DNA from: Lithospermum erythrorhizon
Lineage: Eukaryota; Streptophyta; Magnoliopsida; Boraginales; Boraginaceae
Assembly: GCA_019722365.1 (NCBI GenBank)
Contig: JADFUC010001527.1
Location: 1-64,000, forward strand
Direction: 5' to 3'
Length of the DNA: 64,000 nucleotides
Of this stretch, positions 50,384 to 63,000 are shown piece after piece. The translations under genes were made by a program, and so were the position numbers. The notes below the pieces were generated by a model. That model did no database searches. It saw nothing but the letters and a program-made list of their open reading frames with translations, and was not told the origin of the DNA. Position 1 is the stretch's first letter; every line of letters starts with the position of its first letter.

Positions 50384-50957
50384 AGGGTGTTTGACTAAGC
50401 TTATTTTTTTTTAATTTATAAGTGACCAATTAATAAGTGATAATATAATTAATAAGTAGGTCACTTATAAGTTGTCAAATTTATTTTGACTTGTTTAGTT
50501 AACATAATTTATAAGTTGATAGAGAATCTTTTTTAATTGTAGAAAGGGTAAAATGAATTATAAGGATATCTCATTTATATATCATTTTTTTTCTTTATGA
50601 TATAAATAAATTAGTAATTTAATAATTGAAATAATAAAAAATAACTATAACTAAAAATTATATTTTATGACTAAAAATATACTAATATTTATTTATTTTT
50701 TATTTTTTCAATAAAGAGTAAAATGTTAAAAAGTTGGAGTATCAAATGAAGGATAAATAAGGTATAAAGTTAAATCTTAAGGGGTAATTAAGTAAATTAC
50801 TTGGTCAAACCAACTTATAAGTTGAAAAAAAAAATTAAGAATTATTACCTTTTTCATTTCAACTTATAAATTACACATTAAAAATTTTAGCCAAATAATT
50901 TATTTTGACCAAATCAACTTATAATTTTGACAAAAAATAAGCTTATCCAAACACCCT
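50384..50957. mobile_element. ~573-bp TIR element (hAT-like MITE)
   Basis: gggtgtttgactaagcttat at the left and ataagcttatccaaacaccc at the right are inverted repeats of about 25 bp; similarity continues inward with gaccaa/ttataagt words. It is non-coding. Sequence of this type (gggtgtttg... termini) is widespread in dicots. The target duplication was not clear. Confidence 0.75.
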
Positions 50958-51194
50958 CATAGTGCTATATGCGTGTGGCTACAAATATATTTCTATAACT
51001 ATATATGTATCACTTTTCGAATATATGTTTGTGAATGAGTCAATCAATTTGTCCATATATTTCATTACAAGTTACTAATGACAATTTCTTTCCATTTCTT
51101 CTTCTTTCTTAATCTTTTTCCTCTCTCTTTTCAACACAAAGACAAAAAACTTCTCTCACTAAAAATTCATATTATAAATCCATAATTTTTATAT

Positions 51195-52000
51195 CAAAAT
51201 ATTTGTGAGTATCGCAAAAATATTATAGTATCTTATATAATACATTATAATCAATTATAATACATTATTTTACGTTACAATATATTATAATTTATTATAT
51301 TGTATAATAATCTAGTATAATATAATATAACACGTTATCATGTATTATAATTTATGATATTATATTATAATCCAATATCAACTTATTTGTGTTGTTCTTA
51401 TTAAGAGAATTGAAGAGAATAATTCAAGAGATGGTGGAGATTACATATGCAATTATTATGCTATTTTGAAGAAATGATAAACATTTAGAAGACTAAGTAA
51501 TACAAGAATAAAAAAAATGCACAACTTATTATTTATACAAGTACAACATAATATTGACACTGAATATGAAATTCGCATTATTTATTTTTTCATATATGGA
51601 GACAACATATTGTTTCTACTAAATGAAAAATATAAAACAAGAATTACATTCCCCAAAATTTCAAATGTTAATAACTTTGAAATATTTATTTTTTCTTCTC
51701 TAAACGACTCGAGCTTCAATCACGCGTTCGATGCTTGTAAGTTTGGCACACTTTGAAGATCTACAATACTATTCATTATCTTCGTCATTGGTATGGTTAA
51801 AAACAAACCTATGCTACGAAAATAAATTATTATACATATATACTCCAAGATAAATGTAAACTTCAACAATGTGTCCTCATATTTTAAAGTTTTCATAGAT
51901 GATTACAATAAATAAATTATAATGCATTATAATATTACCCTAATGTATTATAATGGGTTATAATTGATTATAATGTATTACATAAGAGACTACAACGTTC
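51195..52000. repeat. Inverted ttataat-rich repeats around a short open frame
   Basis: The left arm, about 51,215-51,370, has tcttatataatacattataatc-type sequence; its reverse complement lies at about 51,905-51,985. Between the arms an 80-codon open frame (51,517-51,756) has no recognised domain and AT-rich codon use. The structure suggests a non-autonomous TIR or foldback element with subterminal repeats. Outer boundaries not found. Confidence 0.5.
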
Positions 52001-52644
52001 TTGAGGTACCCATAGGAAAACTCAAATCTAACAAAACGTCCCAAAAAATAATAGTATTTGAAACAAAATTCGTAATACTACAATATTTGGTTCGATTGTT
52101 AAGTTAAAATTAACAATATTCAACATTTTATTAAAAATAAATATCTAAATTTCTTGGTAATTCAACATAAACACTAGAGAAACTACAAAAAACAAACATG
52201 TAACACACATTTATCCACAAAAGTACAATTTAGACCACATACCAAATAAATAAACCATAGATCTATTAAATAATCAAGTCAAATTAGCATGAACTTACAA
52301 ATAAATTCAAAAATTACACAAAAAAATTCATGAATGTTAAAATCTTCTTCACCTTTATAGAAATTAAGGGACTATATCACGAATTTAGTGTTAAATGTAC
52401 CAACTTTAGGAATTGTAAGCTAAAATTTAGAGAGAGGAGGGAGGATTGGAGAAATTAATATTAGAGAGATAAGTAAAAAAATGGGGAAATGAAAAGATGA
52501 AGAGGGAAGGATGGGATTTTGGGAGATATGAAGTCTTAGGGTAATGAAGTCATTTCACATGGTAAAGTGTGTTATTTTCTTAATAAAAAAAAAATTGTAT
52601 GCATAATCAAATATACATATTAACTATGATATTTTACCAAATTT

Positions 52645-52760
52645 CTCACCATATAGTAATAACTAAGTAACTAACCCGGAACTTTCATAAATGCAATGTT
52701 CGAATCCTGGGATACCCACTAAAAATTGTTGTTGATTCTTCTAGCAAATATATAGCATTG
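52645..52760 (+). mobile_element. Possible SINE remnant
   Basis: atgttcgaatcctgg at 52,696-52,710 closely matches the tRNA B box, with an agtaactaacc-like word about 30 nt before it. Too degraded for certainty. Confidence 0.35.
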
Positions 52761-54780
52761 ATGCTCGGCTTAGATGTTGTCAACTCACATCACATTAGTC
52801 CCAATCTACCAATGTTCAACATTGCAGGTACTCAAATATCATTGTTTCAAATATACTTCACATTATTATTACCCCAAATACGAGAACATTAAAGGTTTGG
52901 ATTTTCATTTGGTCCTAATGAATGATAAAAATTACAGGGGAACTAATAAATAAAGTACTATAGGGCTACTCAATAATCATTATGTATAATTGGATCTTTA
53001 AGCTGTCTCTCTCTGATATGTCACACCTAAAACCTGATGATGTTGCTGGTCCATTGCTACTTTGCTAGGACTACTGTTTGGGTGTCATAATAGTAGACTT
53101 CCAAGAAGAGGGATACCTCTCAATTATTCAGTCAAAAGGGTTCCTTCGTAATTACTTTCATGCATGCATTTCTCCATCTTTTTCCTTTTTCCTTTTCAAT
53201 TTTATATGATCCCTAAGAAAATTTTAACTTATTATCCTTCTTTGCCGCTATGGAGTTTGAATCGAATTGTTAAACCATTTAAATCTATTTTTAATTTTTT
53301 TTTCATTATTCAGGTGGTGTCAATTATTATATTTTATCTAAAATTACTTATATTTGAAGGATAAATTCTAACATTTTCAAAATTTAGGATTTAATCTTTT
53401 CTTAGCTCTTTTCTTTTCTGGTATATATATAACTATCTTCTAATAAATTATGAGCCCCATTTATCATTTCTAACAAGCCAGGAGACTAAGCTTTAAGAAA
53501 AGCTAAATTGATAAAATAATGGTATTGTATCAATCACATATTTATCGTAGCTTTCCGTCGTAAAGGGGGGTAAGCACCACTATAAATTATGTACCACTAA
53601 AATTTATTATAATATAAATCATATATATTGTCTCCTATCTTTCTTAAGCTTTTAAGACTTCCAAAATTATTGTCAATTGTTGTTGAACTTTTTTTCAACT
53701 TTTCTTCCCACTTTGCCATCAGCAATATTGTCGTTTAGATTGGATGTGAGAAATTTACAGGTGTTCCAAATAAATTAAATAATCTAATTAAACTTCTTGT
53801 TAATTAGCTATGAAATTCTTTTGAATAAACCACGCCTGTAAATTAAATACATATACCTTCTTAGAGAATTTGAACCTATAACCTCTTCAGATACGATTAA
53901 ACTAGATACCTATACTTAATTAAACTTGTTGAAATACTTAATGGAAATGTGGGTAGGCATCTTATAGCTTCATTAATTACGTGATGTGCATATCAATCCA
54001 AAATATATGACTTAGCGCTAGTGATGCATATGATATAGTTGCAAATGAATTAGTAATAACTTTTGTTTATTTTTTAAATATTGAAATACAATATTATTAT
54101 CGACTTTTACTTTTAATTGTTTTTGTAAATTAAAGTATAGTCGAAATCATTATTGGGTAATTCCGGTCCAAAAGACTTGCGTGAGGCTGTGACCCATTCG
54201 TAAGGTCTAGGCCAGCTCTTAAGCAAGATTATAACAGCCCAAGATAAGGCAAAAAATCACACGGTCGAAGATCACATACACCAACGCAAACCAAGTACAC
54301 TATTGGTGTATAATTTTTTGAAACTTTATCGGGCATTTAGTTTAGGGGGTCGCATATGATCGATCGGGTGTTGATTACAAAGTGAAATCAAATTCGACTT
54401 GCTAAGCTTTAGAATTCATTGTCTAACCAGATTACTCGGTCCATTCACATCACTATCCTTTATTTATAGGTGAAGAAATCAAGCACCATACATGAAAGTG
54501 CTACTGAACAAAACCCAACAAGTATTCTCCTTTTGTTGGTATTGGAGTTTAACGGGATGGGTCACGAATTACATCAATCTCCTTTGTTATTACACGTGCA
54601 CCTTGTTATCACACGGGAAGGTATGCGCATTATGAGACCCCCATACTCCCACTTACCTTGTTCTCTTCAAAATATTGACGCATATTAATGTATATCGTAT
54701 TTTGTTGTGTTGTTGATTTGTATGTGCAGTTTATTGGTATTGAATTTTAAATATATTTATGAAATGTAGACTTGTAGCTT
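52760..54780. other. Intergenic AT-rich region, no gene seen
   Basis: No reading frame resembles a known protein; the frame at 54,470-54,688 shows no family features. A less AT-rich patch at about 54,160-54,440 could be an old transposon piece, but no motif supports it. Confidence 0.35.
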
Positions 54781-54810
54781 ATATCACTCATAAAATCCAT
54801 AATACTGAAT

Positions 54811-55459
54811 ATGTTGTTATATCTAGTTTTTCAACGAATGAGCATTCACCTTCAAACCTGGTTGTGCATTGGAAGAGTATTTTTTTATTACCAATACCTA
54901 TGCATTGATAGTTTACATGATGACATGTTAAATGAGCATCTTGCTCATATGCATATATTGTATTCAATGCCTGCATTAACTGAACGTTCTAAGCTTCATC
55001 CTCCAACTATAGCTGTTAATCCCCAATCAGATCAGAGTCGGAGCTGCCCTTTCACCAAGACATCCAAATTGTGGAAGAGGATTCCGCAGATGCCACATTT
55101 CTCCCCTCTGGGTGAACTTAATGAGAGCACCCGTGAAGAGGTGGCTCTATGCATGATGAGTGATGACGAAGTTTGCCTATGTTGTATTAAGGATAACAGA
55201 AGAGTCTCCTGATGATCTACAAAGTATAAAAGTTATCCGCGACAGCTTGGACTACCTTAAGGTGATGGAATCTCATGGCTTCAATACCATGAGATTCCAA
55301 GTTTACTTAAAGAACTTGCTTGAAAAGAGAGAGAAGGAGGAGCTCCTAAAAAAATTGGAAGAAGCTGATAGTGATTTGAAAAAGTGTCAAACAAAGGTGT
55401 GTGAGCAATTGAAGTCTGCCAAGAACAGTTTCAATTGGAGAAGTCGAGGAACCATTTGA
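54811..55459 (+). pseudogene. DUF724-type C-terminal fragment
   Basis: DUF724 proteins are plant Agenet-domain proteins implicated in RNA or chromatin binding. The stretch KTSKLWKRIPQMPHFSPL followed by GELNESTREEVALCMM, then in the next frame DSLDYLKVMESHGFNTMRF and a coiled coil rich in Glu/Lys (KREKEELLKKLEEADSDLKK), matches the conserved C-terminal DUF724 block in order. A frame switch occurs at about 55,155-55,165. No Agenet repeats precede it within the window, so it is a truncated copy or a captured fragment. The upstream 55 codons of the open frame have no recognisable match. Confidence 0.6.
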
Positions 55460-55694
55460 ACGAAGAAGATCTTACTACTAACCTTATCTTTATGGTTCTG
55501 TTATGCATTGTCGTTTCTTTCAAGTGGCGATTGAAGTTACAAGGGGTAGATTTCTCTCCAATTTGCATAAAGGAGGACTCAAGGTGAAGAACATGGTTAA
55601 TGAAAATCAAAATATTTATTGCTTTAAACATTTAGATTAACCAAATCAATATCTGCTCTTACATAACAGCACCAGAAAATCTGTTAGTCTGTTC

Positions 55695-56059
55695 TCAGAA
55701 GATTAAGTCCTCGCCGTCTTCAAAATCCGGGAATGTTACACATTTAAAGACTTTGCACTTAGAACACAGCATGTATCCCACCTGTAGGAAGAAGTTAGGC
55801 TCAGAATTGCCATACTGATATCTATGATGTTTTATTCATTGGTATGAATGCAGATAATATCATTAGAATGATGAGAAGCCACTCTTACAGCTTTGCATGA
55901 AGGACATCGACGATATATTTTGTTGTTGGCAGCTTTGACATTGGTCTTTTGGCCATTGCAGAAATCACAAAGCAACCATCCACTTCCTCTGCAAGGTTCA
56001 CACATTATTGTTCCTGAGATTCCTGACTCAGCCTTTACAATTTGTTTTGGCAAAAACAA
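55695..56059 (-). CDS. DnaJ-type cysteine-rich zinc-binding protein (3' exons)
   Basis: Minus-strand exons about 56,059-55,889 and 55,781-55,695 join in phase. Together they carry four CxxC pairs: CEPCRGSG, CDFCNGQK, CPSCKAVG (across the splice) and CSKCKVFK, ending FPDFEDGEDLIF-stop. This layout matches the small DnaJ-like zinc-finger proteins of chloroplasts (BSD2/LQY1 type), which act as chaperones or disulfide-handling factors without a J domain. The upstream exon with the expected transit peptide was not identified; the residues before KAESGISG may be intron. Both exons read without a frameshift. Confidence 0.72.
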
Positions 56060-56453
56060 GGCAGAATAGATAAAGTATCAGTTAGAATTGCTTCAAGAAT
56101 TTTTAAGAATCTTATTTAACATGGATAAGGATGCAAATTATCCGATCCTCTTATCCCACTTAGGCGGGCATTTGATGTGTAATCTTAGTTCTTGCGGAAC
56201 CTTCAACCATGTACCTGTTGCTCAACTGGGATGCATCTAACTTGCTTTAAAGAAGTTATTGAGTAATCGACTGGAAGTTTGTGATGAAAATGGAAATTGG
56301 GACTTAGTTTTGTACCACTAAGTAAGCTAATGGACCAACTCATTGTGTCTCTAGCTTCTTCCTCATCTGCTATATGCTATCTTTGGACATTTTGCCAATC
56401 AGCTCATATGGGCGGAGTTGGGGAGGTGGAAAAATGCCCAGGTAATATGCCCC

Positions 56454-56487
56454 TCTCTCTCTCTCTCATCTCTCTCTCTCTCTCTGG
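56454..56487. repeat. (CT)n microsatellite
   Basis: Two ctctct runs separated by atct. It follows an apparent cag/gtaata donor at about 56,440 on the plus strand, but no gene could be built around that site. Confidence 0.85.
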
Positions 56488-57081
56488 TTGTCACGGCCTA
56501 AGCTCCCTACACTCTTCTCTATTTCCAAAACTAATCAACCTCATCCACCACAGTTTTAATATAGTTTATGGAAGAATTTTCAGAAGATAGTGAAATAGAT
56601 AAATCATTTTAATAGCAGTTAAATTGAGTTTATTTTAAAAAATATATGTAAAAATTGATCCAATAATACAGCTATACAAGTTTTGTGAAATGAAAAAACA
56701 GTGAAAGTATGTATTTTGTAATATCCAACACACACAAATTTAACTTGAATCGAAATTGTAATGATAATAATAAAGTAAGTTGAAATACTATTTTGAATTA
56801 ATTTTTTCTTCAAATAGTACAACATATTCAAAATTACTTCAATCCAAAATTAATTGATCCAAATTTAAAAATGACATTTTATTAATAATACCATTATAAA
56901 TAAAACCGGAGCATCCACCCAAACAAAGAGCCCATAGTCCAATAGGGCCAACACTCACCAACTTTAATCGACCCACCACCTTCTCAAGTTTACGCATGAA
57001 GCAAACCTGCAATCATTTCAAGAAACTAATATTCAAGATTGTTTAATCCTCAGAGTGATTCAAAAAACCTAAAGAACAAAA

Positions 57082-60000
57082 ATGGCACAGATTTACATAA
57101 AGCTGTATCCAAAGATCTCAACTTTCAGAGAAGCTTACATCAAGTAAGTACTATTAAATATATTTCATTTATTCATTAAAATGAACATCATCTGATATTT
57201 TTTTAAAGTCAAATGTGGTTTTTGGAAATAAAGATCTGATTTTTAGTAATGGGTTATGTTTATTTTTATGTCATGCGTAGATGACTTCAGCCGTAAGTAA
57301 CTATCATTTAATCATGATTCATTATTTGTATATGTGTCCGAGTTTATATTGATAGACGATGGCAGTTTATGAACCGGAAATAGATTTACACCTGTGTCAC
57401 GCTCTTTATTACATTCCGTTAATATTGGATAGTGATGAATTATGTTGATGAAGTTGTGCATTGCGAAGCCATTGAAGTTAAGTCAAAAGCTTGGAAAGTT
57501 AAAACAAATAAAGAACGACTCCAAGTCTCGATGATTAAATAAAGAGCTGCTCATGGGGCGGACGTGGATCGATGCATCCAACGGATTAGAAGTAATCAAC
57601 GGTCCAGATCTATGGTAGAGTTTGTTACGAGTTTGTTGAGGTAGCTGCTTAGGCTCAATTCCTAAACCTACACCAGCTGGTCCACATGTATATAAAGGGG
57701 CTCTCAGCAATATTGTAAAGACTCAGATCATTGCGGCCAATGCATTTAAATATACAAATCAAATTTCCTCTTATTTCTATTTTCTCCAATTCAATTACGC
57801 ATGAACCCCTCGACATTGATATTTCGATTTCATCTTTGAATAGTGATTTCAACCGAATGGATTTGCCATGCATTTGAGCAAGAATGTTGAGTTTCTAGTT
57901 GCATAATTGCATAAAAATGGCGGATTTGGAAAATCAAACCTCAAATAATGTAGAAAATAATCAAAATCAAAATGTGCTAAATGCTTCGTAAATAAAATGG
58001 ATGATCCGCCATCTACATCTTCTGATCTACTCTAGCCTTGTTTCAGTATCCGAATACTGTTTAAATGAGACTAACTATGTGTCCACTTTTAGCAGAAAGG
58101 CTGGCAGCCTCTTCGGGAAGCCGAGATAAATTTATTTTGTTAATGAGAAACCGAGGTTCCAGAGTAAACGAAACAACGGAGAAGTGAACTCCATGCTAAT
58201 ATCACGGATCATGAATGTTTTGTCTCGCCGACATAGAGAGGTTATTTGTTCCTTTAAAAACAGGAAACCAGAGTTAAAGGATCAGCTTTGGAGGTAGTAA
58301 TAATAAACTTTGCCTCGAGTCAGGCGAGTTATTATACATCGCGAAGAAAGAGGGAGAATTCATTACAGATATAAATAATAAAATCAAACATCAAAGGGAT
58401 GAAAATTAAATGCTCATGGATTAATTAGCTTAAAACCTAACGTCAGCAGTTGATTTTTTGACGACGTGGTAGAATTATATACTTCTTATGGAATTGTGGG
58501 AAGAATATGTATACGCCGAAATCAAATATTGCCTGCTGACCTGCCTAAATAGAAGAAAACATATTTCTGCGATTTCGGCTGTGGAGAAAGTTAAGAGTTT
58601 GCAGTCAAGCCATGAGTCATCGATAACGTCATATGTAAATGAAGAGGTTATCCCTCGAAAAGATCATGGCTCAACTCTTTTGAATAGGAGCCGCTTCTGT
58701 GGGAAGCCGAGGATAAGTCTCATTTAAAGGTGATTAAAACAGGTCACGAAAGACCTAAGTTATTTCAAACTTGTAGGTTTTCTAGAACGCGGGGAGCACA
58801 AAAAGGATGAGGGTTACAATAAATCTAAACGAATTCCAGGAACAATGAAAATTATCGCAGATCAAAGCGATTTAATACATTTTTGATTGTTGAAGAGTGG
58901 TGAATTTTGCAAATTCAGTGCAGAGTTTGGTGTGTAATCTAGTTAAGCTGGTTTTAGTAACGACGTGATAAGTTGTCGAGTAGCCTCTTTGGATGTGTAG
59001 GATAAGCTGAGCATCACCCATGTGTGTGCTTTTATATTAATCTCTTTCATTCTATAAATACACGCCATAACACTTTCAAGTGAAATTGGCCTCGATGATA
59101 TCAAGCAAGTGTTCTCGGTAGTAAATGTTTCTAAGCTTTTATCGAATACCTATACGTATTTCTTTCAACTATAATTTGCCGCCACCGAGCAGATAAAGAA
59201 AGACCGCACAAATACAAGTTACTTTCTTACCTGATTTTTTTTCTAACAAGTGAGATACTGGGTACCACAAGGTTCTTTGTGAAGGGGAAAAATAGAAGCG
59301 AAGGATTGTATGTGCTTGATAATGGGTCTTTCTTGTTTTCTATTATTGGTTTTTACTCTCAGTTATTTACCAAATTGTCTATCTCTAACAAGCCTCCTGT
59401 AAATAGTATAAATAAAACTACGAACGAGTGAAGTACATCAGGGCACTTCCTCAGCTTGTCATTGTTCTTCTATCTTTTAAGCACGCATGTTAAGCCAATC
59501 AAACGGATCGTGTTGTTGATTCGATACTCTGTCTTGTTTGTCTTCTATCTAAGCAACATAAAGTGTGTTTTTCCTCTTTGGCCATTCCAAAAACTAGTGA
59601 TATTTTTCAATTGGTACATGGGATCTGGGACCATACAAAAACCCTTAGTAGAAGAAGAGCTAAATTCTTTCTGCAGCTCATAGTCAAGACTATAAATGTA
59701 TATTTCTCTGACCTTTATGATTCAATTCAAGACTCAAAATATGTGAGATAATGAAACATTTTTCCCTCAGGATTAAAACTCAGTTTGAAAAACTCATAAA
59801 GTGTGTGAGAATTGATAATGGAGGAAAGTTTGTTAGTGCAGTTTTTAGCAAAACAATGGCTAGTTTAGATTGTATATCGTAGAACACGCCCCTATGATTT
59901 CAAAGATAATCAGAGGATGTAAAGAAGATGTATTAATTGGGTTGCAAGTTGCTAGAGCCCTTATGTTCCAATCTGGTTTACCTCAAATTTTCTGGGGAGA

Positions 60001-63000
60001 TTCCATCCGAACAACCACCTACATCATAAATAGACTTCCTCTCCTGGCAGTTGTCGGATTAGAAAACACCCATGGCTCCTTCATTCCAAACCCCCTAGGT
60101 TTGATCATCTTAAGTCTTTGGATGTCTTTTCTTTGCTACATGTAATATACCACATAAGACTATGTTTCAAGAAAGAGCTCGTACTGCTGTCTTCCTAAAA
60201 TATCCACCCAACCAGAAAGCTTACAGACTGTTTGACTTAATAACTAAGAAAGTGATTGTCTCCAGAGATGTTATTTTTCATGAAGAGATCTTTCCATATA
60301 AAATGCCAAATTTTCTGCCAAATCTATAAATTTCCGATCAGATCGTTGGCCTTGCTCCCCACCAACCATCGCATGTCTTAAAGGATGACATGATCTTGAT
60401 CAACATTCCTAATCGATACTTCATACGATAACGATGATAATGCATACGACACTCTAATACCTACTACTAGTACTAATACTAATGTGGATAATAATATCTC
60501 AGTTCCTTCTAGAGTCTCTACTAAAATTAAAAGGTTACCCATATGGCTTAATGATTATATAGTGATTGTTGTTTCGCATACCGTCTCTTCCTTCCCATAT
60601 AGTGGCCCCTCATATTGATGGAATTTGTTGCCAATCTAGCTGAAATTCAAGAGCCTCACACATATAAGTAGGTACTGCATTTCAATTCAAAGATGGCTGG
60701 GATGTTATAAAGTCAGATTGACGCTTCAGAGGCAAATAATATTTCGGCAATTAGGTTGATTTACCCGCAGTAAAAAGCTTATCGTCGGGTAGTGGATTTA
60801 CAAAGCCGTGTTGCATGTCGGTTTGCTCAACGGAGAAGATGCTGCCAAATCAGCGGCTATATTACACTTATGGATCGATTACTATGAAAGTTTCAATCCA
60901 GTTACCAAAACAGTCACTGTGAGGCTACTCTTGGCTTTAATTGTAATGAAGCAATGACATTTGCACCAATTGGATGTCAACAATGCTTTTCTTCATGGAT
61001 TTCTTGATGAAGAAGTGTATATGCAAGTACCGACGGTTACCATAAAAGCAGTGCCCGGCCAAGTTTATGTTTACAAAGACTGCATGGTTTCAAACACGCC
61101 TTCAAGAAAATGGAATCGGGGAATCACTCACGCAATTAGTCAATTATGTGCCTCCCCGAGCAATTTCCATCATGACAATCGCTTGTTTCGTGTCAAGGAT
61201 ATAACAAGATTCATGGTGTTAGTTTCAGGTACGCTTGATGATATCCTATCGCGTGTGATCACTTTCGAGATATGTAGGAAGTCAAGACTTATTTGCACAA
61301 TAAATTTACCATCAAGAATATCGAGAGGCAAAGCATTTTTTAGGCATTCAAATAGCCAAATTCAAATGAGGGAATCGCATTTCGACACAACCAAATACAT
61401 TGTCAGAGTATTATCAAGGATTCAAACTAGAAAATTGCATTTAACATCAAGCAATTCTCCGCAAGCGATTACAGTATATGATCCTAATTCATCATTAACG
61501 GGGCGGATCCTAGTCAATACCGAGACAGCCTGAAAGGTCATGTACTTGGATTTTACTTGTAAGTTAGATTTAACTCACGATTGCGATCATTTCAAAGGAA
61601 TCTACGCAAGAACCTACAAACAACCAATCGGCATGCCACACTTCATATTGTCGGGCACTTCGAGGACCACATCTCATGGATTATTTTATTCTAGCTGGCC
61701 ATTCCGATTTTATACTGGAGGCCTATCGCGATGCATCGGGCCAAAGTGTAAGTGACTAAGATTCATTAACGTGGGGCTGGCCAACACATGCTAGTGGTCT
61801 CTCCCTTTTGATCTCACGTGGAAGTCAAAGAAATAGAATCTTGTCTCAAAAAAGTTCTCATAAGCCGAGTACGTAAGTTCGATTTACAACAAGCCAGGAA
61901 CTTAAATGGTTGAGTTATCTGTTTCAAGATGTGTGTTTGCCTATAATGTGATAATCAACTCATAATTCATGATCGAGAATCTAGTTTTCGCAGAACTAAA
62001 CATATCGAAGCTGATCGCTAGCTTGAGATCATTACAAATAGGGGTTTATTAAGCCTATTCATGTATCTACAGCGAGAGCAGCTTGGTTGACGTGGTTCAC
62101 TGTAAAGTCCCGCCCCTCGCTACACCTCTTCCTTTACTCCAAGAGAGGTTCTTACAATCAACTCATCTTGGGGGATGATGAATTATGTTGATGAAGTTGT
62201 GCATTGAAGTATTGAAGTTGTCGTTTTGGAGTTAAAACAATTAAATGGCAGCTAACGGACTCCAAGTCTGGGATGATTAAATAAAGAGCATGCCGTTCAA
62301 GTGAAGCACGTGACTGATGCATCCAACGGATTAGAAGTAATCAACGGTCCAGATCTATGGTAGAGTTTGTTACGAGTTTGTTGAGGTAGTTAGCTCACCT
62401 GACAACCACCAGCTGGTCCACATGTATATAAAGGGCTCTTGTGCAATATTGTAAAGACTTGAGATCATTGTACAATGCACAGAAATATACAAATCAAATT
62501 TCCCTGTCATTTCTATTTATGGAATCATGCATTCTATATAGTGTCACGCAAAATCTAGCGAGTATGACTTAATATTGCAGGCTAGGATGGAATCATGTAC
62601 TCTATATAATATATTAACGGAGTGTCACACATAGTGTAACAGAGGATCTAGAATTTTTTGGTATTCCTTTAAATTCATTATATTCATACTGTAATTGATG
62701 TTCGCTTGCAGTTGTCAAGGAACTTAAGTATGCAGACTCTCATGAGTGGGTTAAAATTGATGGTAATTCGGCTACTGTTGGTATCACGGACCATGCTCAG
62801 AGTCACCTTGGTGATGTGGTGTATGTCGAGTTACCAGAAGTTGGAGCTTCTGTTACACAAGGCGCTGCATTTGGTGCTGTGGAAAGTGTCAAGGCAACCA
62901 GCGACATAAATTCCCCTGTTTCAGGGAAAGTAACTGAAGTAAATGAGGAGCTTAGCAACAGTCCTGCCCTGATGAGTCAAATAAGGCTATCATATTTTTT

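Larger units (their letters stand above)
57433..62519 (+). mobile_element. Ty1/Copia LTR retrotransposon in GDCH intron 1
   Basis: Direct repeats of about 350 bp at 57,433-57,783 and 62,176-62,519 share aagtaatcaacggtccagat and ctggtccacatgtatataaa. A purine tract cttggggga precedes the right LTR, giving plus orientation. Between them, in Copia order: a gag-like ATG start at 57,917 ([16 protein letters not shown]), GAG-pre-integrase region (about 59,450-59,650), integrase core with IDNGGKF (about 59,810) and [18 protein letters not shown] (about 59,950), reverse transcriptase [20 protein letters not shown] (60,970), and RNase H around 61,710-61,860. Stops and frameshifts are frequent, so it is not autonomous as written. 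Reverse transcriptase and RNase H are broken. Confidence 0.9.

Noticed and set aside
56297..56590. 97-codon plus-strand frame with a gtaata donor-like site
   Set aside because: It ends in a CT microsatellite, shows no family similarity, and no second exon could be found.
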